Assembly: GCF_002286735.1 (NCBI RefSeq)
Contig: NZ_NRTA01000023.1
Span: forward strand, 1 to 64,000
Direction of reading: 5' to 3'
Origin: Leptolyngbya sp. BC1307
Lineage (GTDB): Bacteria > Cyanobacteriota > Cyanobacteriia > Phormidesmidales > Phormidesmidaceae
DNA: 64,000 bases
In this document: piece after piece, positions 37,378 through 46,397 of the stretch
How positions within the stretch are numbered: the stretch's first letter is position 1
Layout: the number at the start of each line of letters is the position of its first letter
The notes under the pieces: model-generated
What the model saw: the letters and a program-made list of their open reading frames with translations, nothing else
Told to the model about the DNA's origin: nothing
Databases searched by the model: none
Program-made: the position numbers and the translations under genes

Positions 37378-37569
37378 ATGATTTCGAGCGATTACACCAA
37401 ACTCATTCGTTTTTTGCAAGACGAACTGGCGATTCCTCCCACGTCTATTAAGCTGGCGCTGCAGCAGTGCAGAGAAGACCTTGGCCCTCTGCCGATGGTG
37501 CTCTGGCAGCAGGGCGTGTTGACGGTGCAGCAGCTTGAAAGAATTTTTGACTGGATGGAAGTAGCTTAG
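37378..37569 (+). CDS. DUF2949 family small protein
   Basis: 63 residues, all-helical, cyanobacterial DUF2949 family: YTKLIRFLQDELAIPPTSIK, LALQQCREDLGPLPMVLWQQ, then LTVQQLERIFDWME. The short helical pattern resembles the GspE N-terminal or 'type II secretion'-like fold that bears the phrase LPMVLWQ-GVL. No known function. It lies 132 nt before the NACHT-GUN4 gene on the same strand and might be co-transcribed. Confidence 0.75.
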   Translation: MISSDYTKLIRFLQDELAIPPTSIKLALQQCREDLGPLPMVLWQQGVLTVQQLERIFDWMEVA

Positions 37570-37701
37570 TGGGCAGTGCGGCCTCGCTTCAAGCGGCTGC
37601 GCTGCTCTACTGACATATCAATTTTGTAAAAAATAGCGGGATTTACAGCAGTTTGCTGTGATGGATGCAATATTCGTAGAGTTGCTCTGCCGTTGCAATC
37701 T

Positions 37702-40050
37702 ATGACGACTGATAGCCCGCCGCCTAGCCCTGAGTCGCGTTTCGTCACTAAAGTTGCCAATGCCATTATCCAGTGGACGCCAGTGGGTGGGAGTGGCTGG
37801 CTGCTGATTCATTTTTTGCTGCGGCAAGACTGGCTGTTTTCGCTGCTGATGTTTCCAGTGATGCTGGTGACGGCAGTGTGGGCGAAATATACCGAAAACT
37901 TTATTGAAACTTTTAGCCAAAGTGCGGGAGAGCGAGGCAAAAGTGATGCCAGGTCTCTTTCGCGGTGGCTAGGGCAGATGAGTCAATCGCTGCAGTGGCG
38001 CTTTGCCAATGCAGATGATCAGTATCGACGGGCACAGGCGGACGCTTGCCGGGACTATCGAATTGAGGGCGTAGGCGAGGCCCGGTGGAATGCTGTGCCG
38101 ATGATGGAAGAGGTGTACGTGCCTTTGGGTCTGAGAAGCAGCTTTGCAAGAGGGGGCTTTGTCGGGGCGATGCGCTCGGGTGAAATGGGCGCTGAAGGAT
38201 TGAAGGCTGAAGGATTGAAGGCTGAAGAAGAGAAGCCTCAATATATTTGGGATTTGCTGCGGCAGTCAAAGCAGCGGCCTGGTTACCGGCGGATTGCGGT
38301 GATTGCGCGGGGTGGATTTGGCAAGACGACACTGCTGCGCCACATTACCTATCGCTATGGGCTTAATCCTCATCGCATTTGCCGTGACAAGCAGGTGCCA
38401 AAGCTGATTCCGGTGCTGCTGTATTTGCGAGTTTGGCGAGATGTGATTGCGCGGGCAGATGCACCAGACTTGCCGACGCTGATTGCCGATTATCATGTGC
38501 CTCAGCTACCGGGGAAGTTGCCGGGTTTAGATGCTGACTGGGCGATAAGTTTGCTCAGTAGCGGTAAGGCGCTGGTGATGATCGATGGTTTTGATGAAGT
38601 GGCAGCAGATCAGTGCGAAATAGTGAGCCGTTGGATCGATGCGGCCATTCGGGAATATGGAAGAACGGCCACCTTTATTTTGACTTCGCGCCCGGCGGGG
38701 TATGAGCGCTACACCGGGGAAGCGTCTTGGACGCCAGTGGAGGTAAAAGAGTTTGATGCGGAGCAGCGCAACGACTTTTTGCAGCGGTGGTATTACTGCC
38801 AGGCGCGTCATGCTCGCGGTGGGCGTGAGACAGCAGATGTGAAAGATACGGCTGTGAAAGCGGCGAATAATTTGATTGAACAGATAGAGCGGCGGAAAGA
38901 ACTAGCGAAAATGGCGGACAATCCGCTGCTGCTTTGCATGATTGCGACCTACCATCGGTTTCACCCGACGCGCAGGTTACCCATCGCACGGCCCCGGCTA
39001 TATCAGGGCTTTTGCCAGATGCTGCTAGAAGATCGGCCTGCCTCTAAAGGAATTGAGATGGTGCTGTCGGCTGAAAAGAGTCAGGCGGTGCTGCAAGGGG
39101 TAGCACTGGAGATGGTGCAACAAGATCAGATTGCGCTACCGATGGCTGAGATGGCGCAGTTGGTAGAGCGAGAGTTGGGTAACTGCGCAGCAACGATGAA
39201 TCGCTCAGCAAACACCGACAAGTTTATTGAACAAATTGAAGAAGTGAGCGAGCTGTTTGTGCGCAAACAGTCTTCAGATGAGTATGAGTTTGCTCATCGC
39301 AGTTTTCAGGAGTATCTGGCAGCGGTAGAGATCAAGCGAAGACAGGAAGATAGTTTGTTGCTAGGGCTGAGTAAAGAGTGGCGTGATACGGCAGTGCTGT
39401 ATGCGGCGCTGGCAGAGCCGACGAATTTGATAGAGCAGCTATGCGAGCGGGGAGACCGCGAAGCGTTGGATTTGGCTTATGATTGCTGGCTGGAGAAGCA
39501 GAACCTAGTGCCGACAGCAACCCGCGAAAGGTTACAAGAAAAATGCTATGCGCAGCTAGAGCAATATATGGTTGCGGGCGACTGGAGAGCAGCCGATCAG
39601 TACAACTATCGGCTGATGATTCAGGTGCTAGGGAAGCGGTACGGAGATTACTTCTCAGCGGCGGAACTGATGACCTTTCCCTGCGCCGATTTGCTGCGGA
39701 TAGACGGGCTATGGACAAGACACAGCAACGGGCGATTTGGCTTCAGCGTTCAAAAAGACATTTATGTTAGATGTGGCGGCGTGCTGGATGGCAAATACTA
39801 CGAGAAGCCTTTTGTAAAATTTATTCAGGCTGTAGGCTGGTGCAAAGCAGACGCAAAGCAGTACGATAGCCTTAACGAGCTGATCGGAGATAGTGCGTTG
39901 CGAGACTACGATCAATTTATTTTTTCGTCAGAGAAAGGTGTTGAGGGGACATTTCCCTATTTTGTCGGTGGGGTGGTTGGGGTTGGTTTTTATTGGGGTG
40001 TTGGGGGAGTGGGGGATCTCTTTTCTCGCATCCAGACTTGTGAACTGTAG
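37702..40050 (+). CDS. NACHT NTPase fused to a C-terminal GUN4 domain, membrane anchored
   Basis: 782 residues from ATG 37702 (a TTG nine bases earlier is less likely). Residues about 33-62 are hydrophobic and probably form one or two membrane helices. A short tandem repeat AEGLK occurs near 164-173. The NACHT domain follows: Walker A ARGGFGKTTLL near 202-212, Walker B LVMIDGFDEV near 291-300 with the NACHT-type DGxDE, sensor ILTSRPAGY near 326, and FAHRSFQEYLAAVEI closing the winged-helix part. From about 617 comes a GUN4 domain: YMVAGDWRAADQYNYRLM, FPCADLLRIDGLWTRHSNGR, FGFSVQKDIY. GUN4 binds protoporphyrin and Mg-protoporphyrin. The last 25 residues are Gly/Val-rich and unlike a normal GUN4 end. 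STAND-family switch; role unknown. Confidence 0.88.
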   Translation: MTTDSPPPSPESRFVTKVANAIIQWTPVGGSGWLLIHFLLRQDWLFSLLMFPVMLVTAVWAKYTENFIETFSQSAGERGKSDARSLSRWLGQMSQSLQWRFANADDQYRRAQADACRDYRIEGVGEARWNAVPMMEEVYVPLGLRSSFARGGFVGAMRSGEMGAEGLKAEGLKAEEEKPQYIWDLLRQSKQRPGYRRIAVIARGGFGKTTLLRHITYRYGLNPHRICRDKQVPKLIPVLLYLRVWRDVIARADAPDLPTLIADYHVPQLPGKLPGLDADWAISLLSSGKALVMIDGFDEVAADQCEIVSRWIDAAIREYGRTATFILTSRPAGYERYTGEASWTPVEVKEFDAEQRNDFLQRWYYCQARHARGGRETADVKDTAVKAANNLIEQIERRKELAKMADNPLLLCMIATYHRFHPTRRLPIARPRLYQGFCQMLLEDRPASKGIEMVLSAEKSQAVLQGVALEMVQQDQIALPMAEMAQLVERELGNCAATMNRSANTDKFIEQIEEVSELFVRKQSSDEYEFAHRSFQEYLAAVEIKRRQEDSLLLGLSKEWRDTAVLYAALAEPTNLIEQLCERGDREALDLAYDCWLEKQNLVPTATRERLQEKCYAQLEQYMVAGDWRAADQYNYRLMIQVLGKRYGDYFSAAELMTFPCADLLRIDGLWTRHSNGRFGFSVQKDIYVRCGGVLDGKYYEKPFVKFIQAVGWCKADAKQYDSLNELIGDSALRDYDQFIFSSEKGVEGTFPYFVGGVVGVGFYWGVGGVGDLFSRIQTCEL
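39970..40015 (+). other. G-rich tract with G-quadruplex potential
   Basis: Five runs of four or five G (39970-39973, 39979-39982, 39995-39998, 40003-40007, 40011-40015) lie inside the last codons of the NACHT-GUN4 gene. The spacers are short. They encode the odd Gly/Val tail. The G is on the coding strand, so a fold could form in mRNA. Confidence 0.6.
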
Positions 40051-40120
40051 CACAAGGTAGCTTCAGCCCATTTTTAAATTTCGTAAACGCTAGCTATTCA
40101 TACCAATCCTGGTCGTTTCA

Positions 40121-40891
40121 TCAATTCAGTACCTGGCACCGTGCGATCTCTGGGTTGAGCGCATTTGCCTGTAAAAAACGGTCAGTTACAGCCTGAATTT
40201 CTTCTAGCGGAATGTCCCAGTTTTCCCACAGAGACTTTTGACCAGGGCTTTGCTTCTTTTTTGGCCTGCGGCTAAGCTTTATGCCCGCTAGTAGCTGAGT
40301 GCCCCAGTGATTTTTGCGCTCTGGCTTGGGTTTGGGTTTATATCGCTTGCAAAAGCGCCGGTAAGCTTCAGCGCATAGTTCCAACGTAGCCCCCAACGCC
40401 AAAAAGGCCGGGTGCCACTGCGTAATGCCATCCTGCGTGAGTCGGTCGTAAGTGCCGTAGTTGCTAAAGTCGTAAAAAAAGCCCTGCTGCATATTTGCCG
40501 CCTTTGGGTTGGCATGAATGTAGCGAATGGTATTGAGCGCTCTGCGATAGTCGCTCATCGGGAAGCCGCTGCTGTGATAGCGCTTCTCCCAAAAGTGACC
40601 TGTGCGGTTGAGCAGCCGATTGAAGCACATGGCGCTATACCAATTCAGCCAGTGCATGATTTTAGGCAAGTCTGCTGGCTGCTGCGGCCCGATCAGATAG
40701 TGAATATGGTTGCTCATAATGCACAGCGCATAGAGCCTGAATTCATATTTCGCCTGACATTTTTGAATGGCATAGAGCAACACCTCACGACACTCAAACC
40801 GGGTCAGGCGAAACTCCCGGTTGTTGCAGCGCACCGTGACGTGATAGCAAAAGTCAGGCTGTAGTTGACGCGGTAATCGGGCCATTGCCAT
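40121..40891 (-). CDS. REP-associated tyrosine transposase (RAYT, HUH Y1 family)
   Basis: 256 residues. The HUH site is MSNHIHYLI near 59-67, and the catalytic Tyr lies in RALNTIRYIHANPKAANMQQ near 125. An early YHVTVRCNNREF and the 'GHFWEKRYHSS' block fit RAYT proteins, which are single domesticated genes tied to REP palindromes rather than to a mobile IS. The C-terminal 90 residues are basic (RRPKKKQSPGQK). Intact frame. Convergent with the NACHT-GUN4 gene, 70 nt apart. I see no IS200-type ends. Confidence 0.88.
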   Translation of the reverse strand: MAMARLPRQLQPDFCYHVTVRCNNREFRLTRFECREVLLYAIQKCQAKYEFRLYALCIMSNHIHYLIGPQQPADLPKIMHWLNWYSAMCFNRLLNRTGHFWEKRYHSSGFPMSDYRRALNTIRYIHANPKAANMQQGFFYDFSNYGTYDRLTQDGITQWHPAFLALGATLELCAEAYRRFCKRYKPKPKPERKNHWGTQLLAGIKLSRRPKKKQSPGQKSLWENWDIPLEEIQAVTDRFLQANALNPEIARCQVLN

Positions 40892-41047
40892 ATCATTCCT
40901 CAGTAACTGCCAAGATTAACTGCCAAAATTTCCTGTCAAAAATAGTTGCGCCGTAAAAATAAGACTGCTACGCTAAAACGCATAGCTGTTGCCTGGTAGA
41001 AGAAAGGCTCTTGGCAATAGCTTGACCAACCGCTCGAAAATTTAGTC

Positions 41048-41084
41048 GCTGCCGATGATTGCTTGAGACCCAATCACCGACAGC
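41048..41084 (-). repeat. REP-like hairpin 1 upstream of the RAYT gene
   Basis: GCTGCCGATGATTG (41048-41061) and CAATCACCGACAGC (41071-41084) pair over 14 bp with a 9-nt loop. The two mismatches are G-U wobbles if the minus strand is transcribed, so the structure suits an RNA leading into the RAYT gene. Confidence 0.55.
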
Positions 41085-41135
41085 TAGCCCACTGAACTGA
41101 CGAAACCAGTCCAGGTGGCTACGGCCATGATGCCA

Positions 41136-41170
41136 TAGCCGCCCTGACTTTTGACAAGTTTGGGCGGCTA
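41136..41170. repeat. REP-like hairpin 2
   Basis: TAGCCGCCC (41136-41144) is perfectly inverted at 41162-41170. Inside the loop ACTT/AAGT add four more pairs. It sits 40 nt before the next gene, between RAYT and that gene. Confidence 0.6.
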
Positions 41171-41210
41171 AATTTTCGTGCTTTTCTTCCTAAAACAAAT
41201 AGAAGAGAAC

Positions 41211-41501
41211 ATGAAAACAATGGCCTATTTCGCTAGCGATCTGCTCGGCCCCCGTCAGAGCAGCCTACAGACCGATCCCTTTTTACTCCGCACCGATCCG
41301 CGCCCCGACGCGCCGCCAAGAGAAGACCTGCGCCACATTTTGCTAGGCAGCCCAGCGGTCATTCAGCAAACGATTCACCTGCTGCATCGGCTAAATTACG
41401 CTGAGCCAGGGCTATGGAGCCCGACAATAGCAGTGGAGGGGCAGCTGGTGATTACGCCAGCGCAGGGAGAGGCGATGAGTTTGTTGCGGCGGTTTGTGTA
41501 G
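41211..41501 (+). CDS. Conserved-looking small protein of unknown function
   Basis: 96 residues from ATG 41211, preceded by GAAGAG; a GTG at 41178 would add 11. It has a Pro/Asp-rich first half (RTDPRPDAPPRE) then LRHILLGSPAVIQQTIHLLH and ending EAMSLLRRFV. The second half looks like a small conserved cyanobacterial domain, but I do not recall its name. No signal peptide or membrane helix. Upstream are REP-like hairpins. Confidence 0.6.
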   Translation: MKTMAYFASDLLGPRQSSLQTDPFLLRTDPRPDAPPREDLRHILLGSPAVIQQTIHLLHRLNYAEPGLWSPTIAVEGQLVITPAQGEAMSLLRRFV

Positions 41502-41519
41502 GAGGTAGGAGAAGGAGAC

Positions 41520-41543
41520 AGGGCTTTGACTACGCTCAGCCCT
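41520..41543. repeat. Short palindromic repeat of the GGGCTTTGACTACGCTCAGCCC type
   Basis: AGGGCT (41520-41525) and AGCCCT (41538-41543) pair around a TTGACTACGCTC centre. This is a very common dispersed palindrome in bacteria. It lies between the small gene and the kinase gene and may end transcripts from either side. Confidence 0.55.
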
Positions 41544-41564
41544 CGGTTGTTGCCTAATGCTTTT

Positions 41565-43475
41565 CTAAGGCATCCTTACCGCATCTGCGCTGACCCAGCC
41601 GCGCGCGCCTGATGCAAACTGCACCTGTGCCCACATGCGGCCATCGTCGCCTTTGGCGGTGTTGAGCACGGTGACGCGATCGCCCACCAATCCATAATGC
41701 GGCGAGTTAGAAGAAGAAGACGGCGCTGAGTGTACGTCTACCTGGTCGCCGGGTGAGCCGCCCTCTAGCTGAGGAGTCTGCGTGGGGGTTGGTGTGGGTT
41801 CGGGTGGCTGCGTCGGCGCGGGAGCGGGGGCAGGTTGTTGCGTGGGTGCTGCTGGTTCGGGTGCAGGCTCAGGTGCGGGCGGGGCGGCGCTGCCCGAAGA
41901 CGCATAGGCCGAAGAGACCCAGCCTTCGGCACCCGAGTCGTAGCGCACGTAATACCAGGTCGCGCCATCGTCGCCCTGAGACTGTCGCAAAATGGTGGCG
42001 CGATCGCCGCTCACCCCCGACCCAGAAGACGAAGCGGCAAATGAAGGACTGTCGTACAGCGCAATCTGGTTGCTAGACGAACTGCTCAGCGTGATTTGTT
42101 CACCGCTCCGCGCGTCTGATGTTGCAGACGAATTCTCTTCAGGAATCTCCTCGCTATCTGTTGCGTCATCTGATGAGTTTTCTTCTTCGCGCTCCTGACT
42201 ATCTGCCGCTTCCTCTTGATCTTCTCTATCTGACGGTCTCGCAGGTCGGTCGGCTGACTGTATGCGAGCCGAGTCAGTCGTCTCTTCTCCTGTCCGAGTC
42301 AAGAAAAATCCGCCCGCGATCGCACCCAAACTCACAACCGCAACGAGTAGCCCTAACAGAATCGGTGAAAGCCCTTTGCGGCCTGACTGACTTTGAGAGT
42401 TGTTATCTGCTTCGCCAACCTGCGTCGGCTCCATTGCCTGTTGATAGGTTGAAGGGTCTCTATTAGTAGGGCCTCTATTCGTAGGGCCTGTTTGAGTAGG
42501 GGTTGTCTGAGAGTAGGGTGACTGGGCAGGGGCCGCTTGAGCTGGGGAGACCACCACTGTTTTTAGCGTGCTGGCCTGGTCTCTAGCAGGCGGCTTGGCC
42601 GGGGCGCTGATCGGATTAACCGGAATGATCGGCAGTTGGCTAGGCGGGGCAACGGCTCCCGGTAGCGCAGAGAGGGCGGCTAACATTTGGCTGGCGCTGC
42701 TGTAGCGATCGCGTGGGTGCGATCGCACCGCCCGATCAATCACATCTACTAGCCCCGAACTCACATGCCCGGCCACTGGTCGCCAGATCAGCTCTCCCGT
42801 CTGCGGATCAGAGTCTAAAGACTGCGGTAGCTGGCGCGTCAGCAAGAAAATCGCCGTCAGCCCCAAACTGTACAAATCGCTAGAGGGAATCGGTCGCCCC
42901 GCCGCCTGCTCAGACGGCATGAAGCCCGGTGTGCCAATCACAATTGAGCTGCGCGGGCTGTTGTAGCTGCTCACAACGGTGCCCATCGTCTCGCGCACCG
43001 CCCCAAAGTCGATCAGCACTGGCTGCTGCGTATCGGCCCTGAGCATAATATTGTCTGGTTTCAGATCGCGGTGAATAATCCCTTGAGTGTGGATAAAATC
43101 GAGCACGGGCAGCAGCGCCACCAAAATTGACCTCACCGCCGCTTCTGAGAGCGCCCCTTGCTGGGCGACTAACGCCTCTAGCGTCGTCCCTTCGATCCAC
43201 TCCTGCACCAGGTAAAAGCGCTGATTTTCGCTGAAGTAGGCATACAGCCGGGGGATTTGCTTATGATCTTCGCCCAGCCGTTCTAAAATAGCGGCCTCAC
43301 GCTGAAACCGGGCCTGCACCACCTGATAAATTTCTGGTTTGGTGGTCAATGGCTTGAGCTGCTTGATGACGCATCGCCGCCGCGAGGGCATCTGCACATC
43401 GTCAGCCAGGTAAGCATGGCCAAATCCGCCTTCTCCCAACGTGCGGACTACCTGGTATCGGTTGTTGATGAGCAT
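41565..43475 (-). CDS. Membrane Ser/Thr protein kinase with two extracytoplasmic SH3 domains
   Basis: 636 residues from ATG 43475 (MLINNRYQVVRTLGEGGFGH); an upstream ATG would add 18. The Hanks-type kinase (about 8-275) has GEGGFGHAYLA, VIKQL (Lys), HRDLKPDNIML and DFGAVRE. A Pro/Gln/Thr linker leads to one membrane helix (about 368-392). Outside lie an acidic Ser-rich stretch, an SH3b domain (about 460-525, GDDGATWYYVRYDSGAEGWV), a Pro/Ala-rich spacer and a second SH3b (about 575-635, ARGWVSADAVRM). Probably senses wall peptides or ligands outside and signals inside. Divergent from mutS. Confidence 0.9.
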   Translation of the reverse strand: MLINNRYQVVRTLGEGGFGHAYLADDVQMPSRRRCVIKQLKPLTTKPEIYQVVQARFQREAAILERLGEDHKQIPRLYAYFSENQRFYLVQEWIEGTTLEALVAQQGALSEAAVRSILVALLPVLDFIHTQGIIHRDLKPDNIMLRADTQQPVLIDFGAVRETMGTVVSSYNSPRSSIVIGTPGFMPSEQAAGRPIPSSDLYSLGLTAIFLLTRQLPQSLDSDPQTGELIWRPVAGHVSSGLVDVIDRAVRSHPRDRYSSASQMLAALSALPGAVAPPSQLPIIPVNPISAPAKPPARDQASTLKTVVVSPAQAAPAQSPYSQTTPTQTGPTNRGPTNRDPSTYQQAMEPTQVGEADNNSQSQSGRKGLSPILLGLLVAVVSLGAIAGGFFLTRTGEETTDSARIQSADRPARPSDREDQEEAADSQEREEENSSDDATDSEEIPEENSSATSDARSGEQITLSSSSSNQIALYDSPSFAASSSGSGVSGDRATILRQSQGDDGATWYYVRYDSGAEGWVSSAYASSGSAAPPAPEPAPEPAAPTQQPAPAPAPTQPPEPTPTPTQTPQLEGGSPGDQVDVHSAPSSSSNSPHYGLVGDRVTVLNTAKGDDGRMWAQVQFASGARGWVSADAVRMP

Positions 43476-43718
43476 CAGTAGCGATCGCCTCAAAGCGCGG
43501 CAACAGCGACATAGAAAGCGGGCAGCCAAAGACTGACTGCGCTAATTCTATGAGCTGATCTAGCATAGTCTAAGCCTGCGGGTTCGCGGCGCATCACGCC
43601 AGCGGATGATGATTTGGTAAAACTAAGCGCCATCAGCATCAAGCTAAGTGTCATTAATCAGCGCCTGCCTCCGTAGAATAAGCTCCTAAAATATAGAAAA
43701 GCCTATCCCCCCGCCTCT

Positions 43719-46391
43719 ATGACTGCTTCTAAAGCTGCGGAGCCGACCAACCCATCCGCATCACTTCAAAATCATGGCGTTCCCGAACGGCTCGCCAAGC
43801 ATACAGTTCGCTACGCCGACTACCGCGAAGTCAGCCGCGAAGCGATGACGCCGATGATGCGCCACTACGCTGAGGTCAAAGATCAGCACCCCTACGCCCT
43901 GCTGATGTACCGGGTTGGCGACTTTTTTGAAACCTTTTTTCAAGACGCGATCACCATTGCCCGCGAATTAGAGCTGGTGCTCACCAGCAAAGACGCCGGT
44001 AAAACGATTGGCCGGGTGCCGCTTTCGGGCATTCCTCACCACGCACTAGAGCGCTACTGTACGCAGCTAGTCGAAAAAGGCTACGCGGTGGCCATTTGCG
44101 ATCAGGTCGAAGACCCGGCTCAGGCGCAGGGGCCGCTGGTAAAGCGCGAGGTCACCCGGATCATCACCCCCGGCACAGTACTAGAAGAAGGCATGCTCGC
44201 CGCCCGGCGCAACAACTTTTTGGCGGCGGTGGTGATCGCCGGAGAGTACTGGGGACTGGCCCATGCCGATGTCTCTACCGGAGAATTTCTCACCACGCAG
44301 TCTACCGACTTAGAGGCGCTGGCTCAAGAATTAATGCGGCTACAGCCCGCCGAAATTTTGGTGCCGACGAACGCGCCAGATTTGGGGGCACTGCTGCGAC
44401 CAGGCGAAAAGTCTGACCGACTGCCCGACTGCTTGCCCGCTCAGTTTTGCTACACCTTTCGCTCGCAGACGCCCTTTACCAAGACAGAGGCCCGGCAAAG
44501 ACTGCTGGAGAGCTTTCGCCTGCGATCGCTCGAAGGCACTGGCTGCGATCACCTCCCCCTGGCTACCCGCGCGGCTGGTGGCCTGCTCGAATATCTAGAA
44601 GACACCCAAAAATCCACGCTGGCCCCGCTGCAAACCCTCTCAACCTATGCCATCACCGAATATTTGGTGATCGACCATCAAACCCGGCGCAATTTAGAAA
44701 TCACTCAAACCTGCCGTGACGGTATGTATCACGGCTCCTTGCTGTGGGCGCTTGATAAAACCGTGACCGCAATGGGCGGACGGGCGCTGCGTCGCTGGTT
44801 ATTACAGCCGCTGCTGAGCTTAGAAGGCATTAGCGCCCGGCAAGATACGGTTGAAGAGTTGGTCACTAACGGCAGTCTGCGTCAGTACTTGCAGCAGTTG
44901 CTCAAGCAAATCTATGACCTGGAGCGGCTGGCGGGTCGGGCCGGGTCAGGCACAGCTAACGGGCGAGACTTAGTGGCAATGGCGGATTCGTTTGCCCGCC
45001 TGCCCGATCTGGCAGCGCTGATGAACCATGCCGACTCGCCCTATCTGGTGAGGCTACAGTTTGTGCCGCCTGAGCTAGAGCAGTTGGGGAACGTGCTGCG
45101 ATCGCACTTAGTCGAAAACCCACCGCTCTACCTGACTGAAGGCAACCTGATTCGCGATGGCATCAATCCGCAGCTCGACAAACTGCGATCGCAGGTCACC
45201 GCCGATCAGCAGTGGATCGCCAACTTAGAAACGACTGAGCGCACTCGCAGCGGTATTTCTACCCTCAAAGTCGGCTACACCAAAGCCTTTGGCTACTACA
45301 TCAGCATCTCTCGCAGCAAATCGGCGCAAGCCCCCGACGACTACATTCGTAAACAAACCCTCACCAACGAAGAGCGCTACATCACCCCCGAGCTAAAAGA
45401 GTGTGAAAGCCGCTTGCTACATCTCAAAGAAGAGATTCATGAGCTGGAATATAATCTGTTCATTCATCTGCGCGAACAGGTCAGCGAGCAGGTCGCGCTC
45501 ATTCGCAAGGTAGCCGCTGCCGTCGCCGCTGCCGATGTGCTGGCCGCGCTCGCCGAGGTTGCCATTTACCAGGGCTACTGCCGTCCGGAGATGGTGTCTG
45601 GTCGCCCTGTCTTTGTTGAAAACGGTCGCCATCCGGTCGTAGAACAATCGCTCCCGGCTGGCTTTTTTGTTCCGAACGATACCGGGCTAGGCAGTGTGGT
45701 CTCCAGCGCCGATCAGCTCACGCCGGATCTGATTATTCTCACCGGACCAAATGCTAGCGGTAAAAGCTGTTATTTACGGCAGGTCGGGTTAATTCAGCTA
45801 ATGGCGCAGGTCGGGAGCTTTGTGCCTGCAAAGTCGGCGATGTTGGGCGTGTGCGATCGCATTTTTACCCGCGTCGGCGCTGTTGATGATCTAGCTACCG
45901 GCCAATCTACCTTCATGGTAGAGATGAACGAAACTGCCAACATTCTCAACCATGCTACCCCGCAGTCTCTAGTACTGCTCGACGAAATTGGCCGAGGCAC
46001 CGCCACCTTCGACGGTCTCTCGATTGCCTGGGCCGTCGCCGAACATCTCGCCACCGAGATCGGGTCGCGCACTATCTTTGCGACGCACTATCACGAACTC
46101 AATGAGCTAGCCTCCATTCTCTCTAACGTAGCCAACTATCAGGTCACCGTTAAAGAGATGCCCGATCAGATTATCTTTTTGCATCAGGTGCGTCCGGGCG
46201 GCGCTGACAAATCTTACGGCATCGAAGCCGGTCGCTTAGCCGGACTGCCCGCCTCGGTGATTAGCCGGGCCAAGCAGGTGATGGGCCAGATAGAGCAGCA
46301 CAGCAAAATCGCCGTTGGTCTCAGGCAGCCACAAGGTGAGGATTTTACAGAAGAAAAGCCTGAAGAACAGCTAGACATATTTGGATCTTAA
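43719..46391 (+). CDS. mutS: DNA mismatch repair protein MutS
   Basis: 890 residues. The mismatch-recognition domain shows [15 protein letters not shown] (Phe-x-Glu) near 62-76. The core and clamp follow, then the ABC ATPase with [17 protein letters not shown] near 680, [40 protein letters not shown] and [10 protein letters not shown]. The end has a DNA-damage-type helix and [13 protein letters not shown]. The N-terminal 40 residues are an extra disordered tail. It recognises mismatches in the cytoplasm and recruits MutL, which is not in the window. Convergent with rsmI. Confidence 0.97.
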   Translation: MTASKAAEPTNPSASLQNHGVPERLAKHTVRYADYREVSREAMTPMMRHYAEVKDQHPYALLMYRVGDFFETFFQDAITIARELELVLTSKDAGKTIGRVPLSGIPHHALERYCTQLVEKGYAVAICDQVEDPAQAQGPLVKREVTRIITPGTVLEEGMLAARRNNFLAAVVIAGEYWGLAHADVSTGEFLTTQSTDLEALAQELMRLQPAEILVPTNAPDLGALLRPGEKSDRLPDCLPAQFCYTFRSQTPFTKTEARQRLLESFRLRSLEGTGCDHLPLATRAAGGLLEYLEDTQKSTLAPLQTLSTYAITEYLVIDHQTRRNLEITQTCRDGMYHGSLLWALDKTVTAMGGRALRRWLLQPLLSLEGISARQDTVEELVTNGSLRQYLQQLLKQIYDLERLAGRAGSGTANGRDLVAMADSFARLPDLAALMNHADSPYLVRLQFVPPELEQLGNVLRSHLVENPPLYLTEGNLIRDGINPQLDKLRSQVTADQQWIANLETTERTRSGISTLKVGYTKAFGYYISISRSKSAQAPDDYIRKQTLTNEERYITPELKECESRLLHLKEEIHELEYNLFIHLREQVSEQVALIRKVAAAVAAADVLAALAEVAIYQGYCRPEMVSGRPVFVENGRHPVVEQSLPAGFFVPNDTGLGSVVSSADQLTPDLIILTGPNASGKSCYLRQVGLIQLMAQVGSFVPAKSAMLGVCDRIFTRVGAVDDLATGQSTFMVEMNETANILNHATPQSLVLLDEIGRGTATFDGLSIAWAVAEHLATEIGSRTIFATHYHELNELASILSNVANYQVTVKEMPDQIIFLHQVRPGGADKSYGIEAGRLAGLPASVISRAKQVMGQIEQHSKIAVGLRQPQGEDFTEEKPEEQLDIFGS

Positions 46392-46397
46392 GAGCGC

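Noticed and set aside
40121-40891. IS200/IS605 insertion sequence
   Set aside because: The protein fits a RAYT with a long basic tail, and I see no IS200-type ends or tnpB; a domesticated RAYT is more likely.
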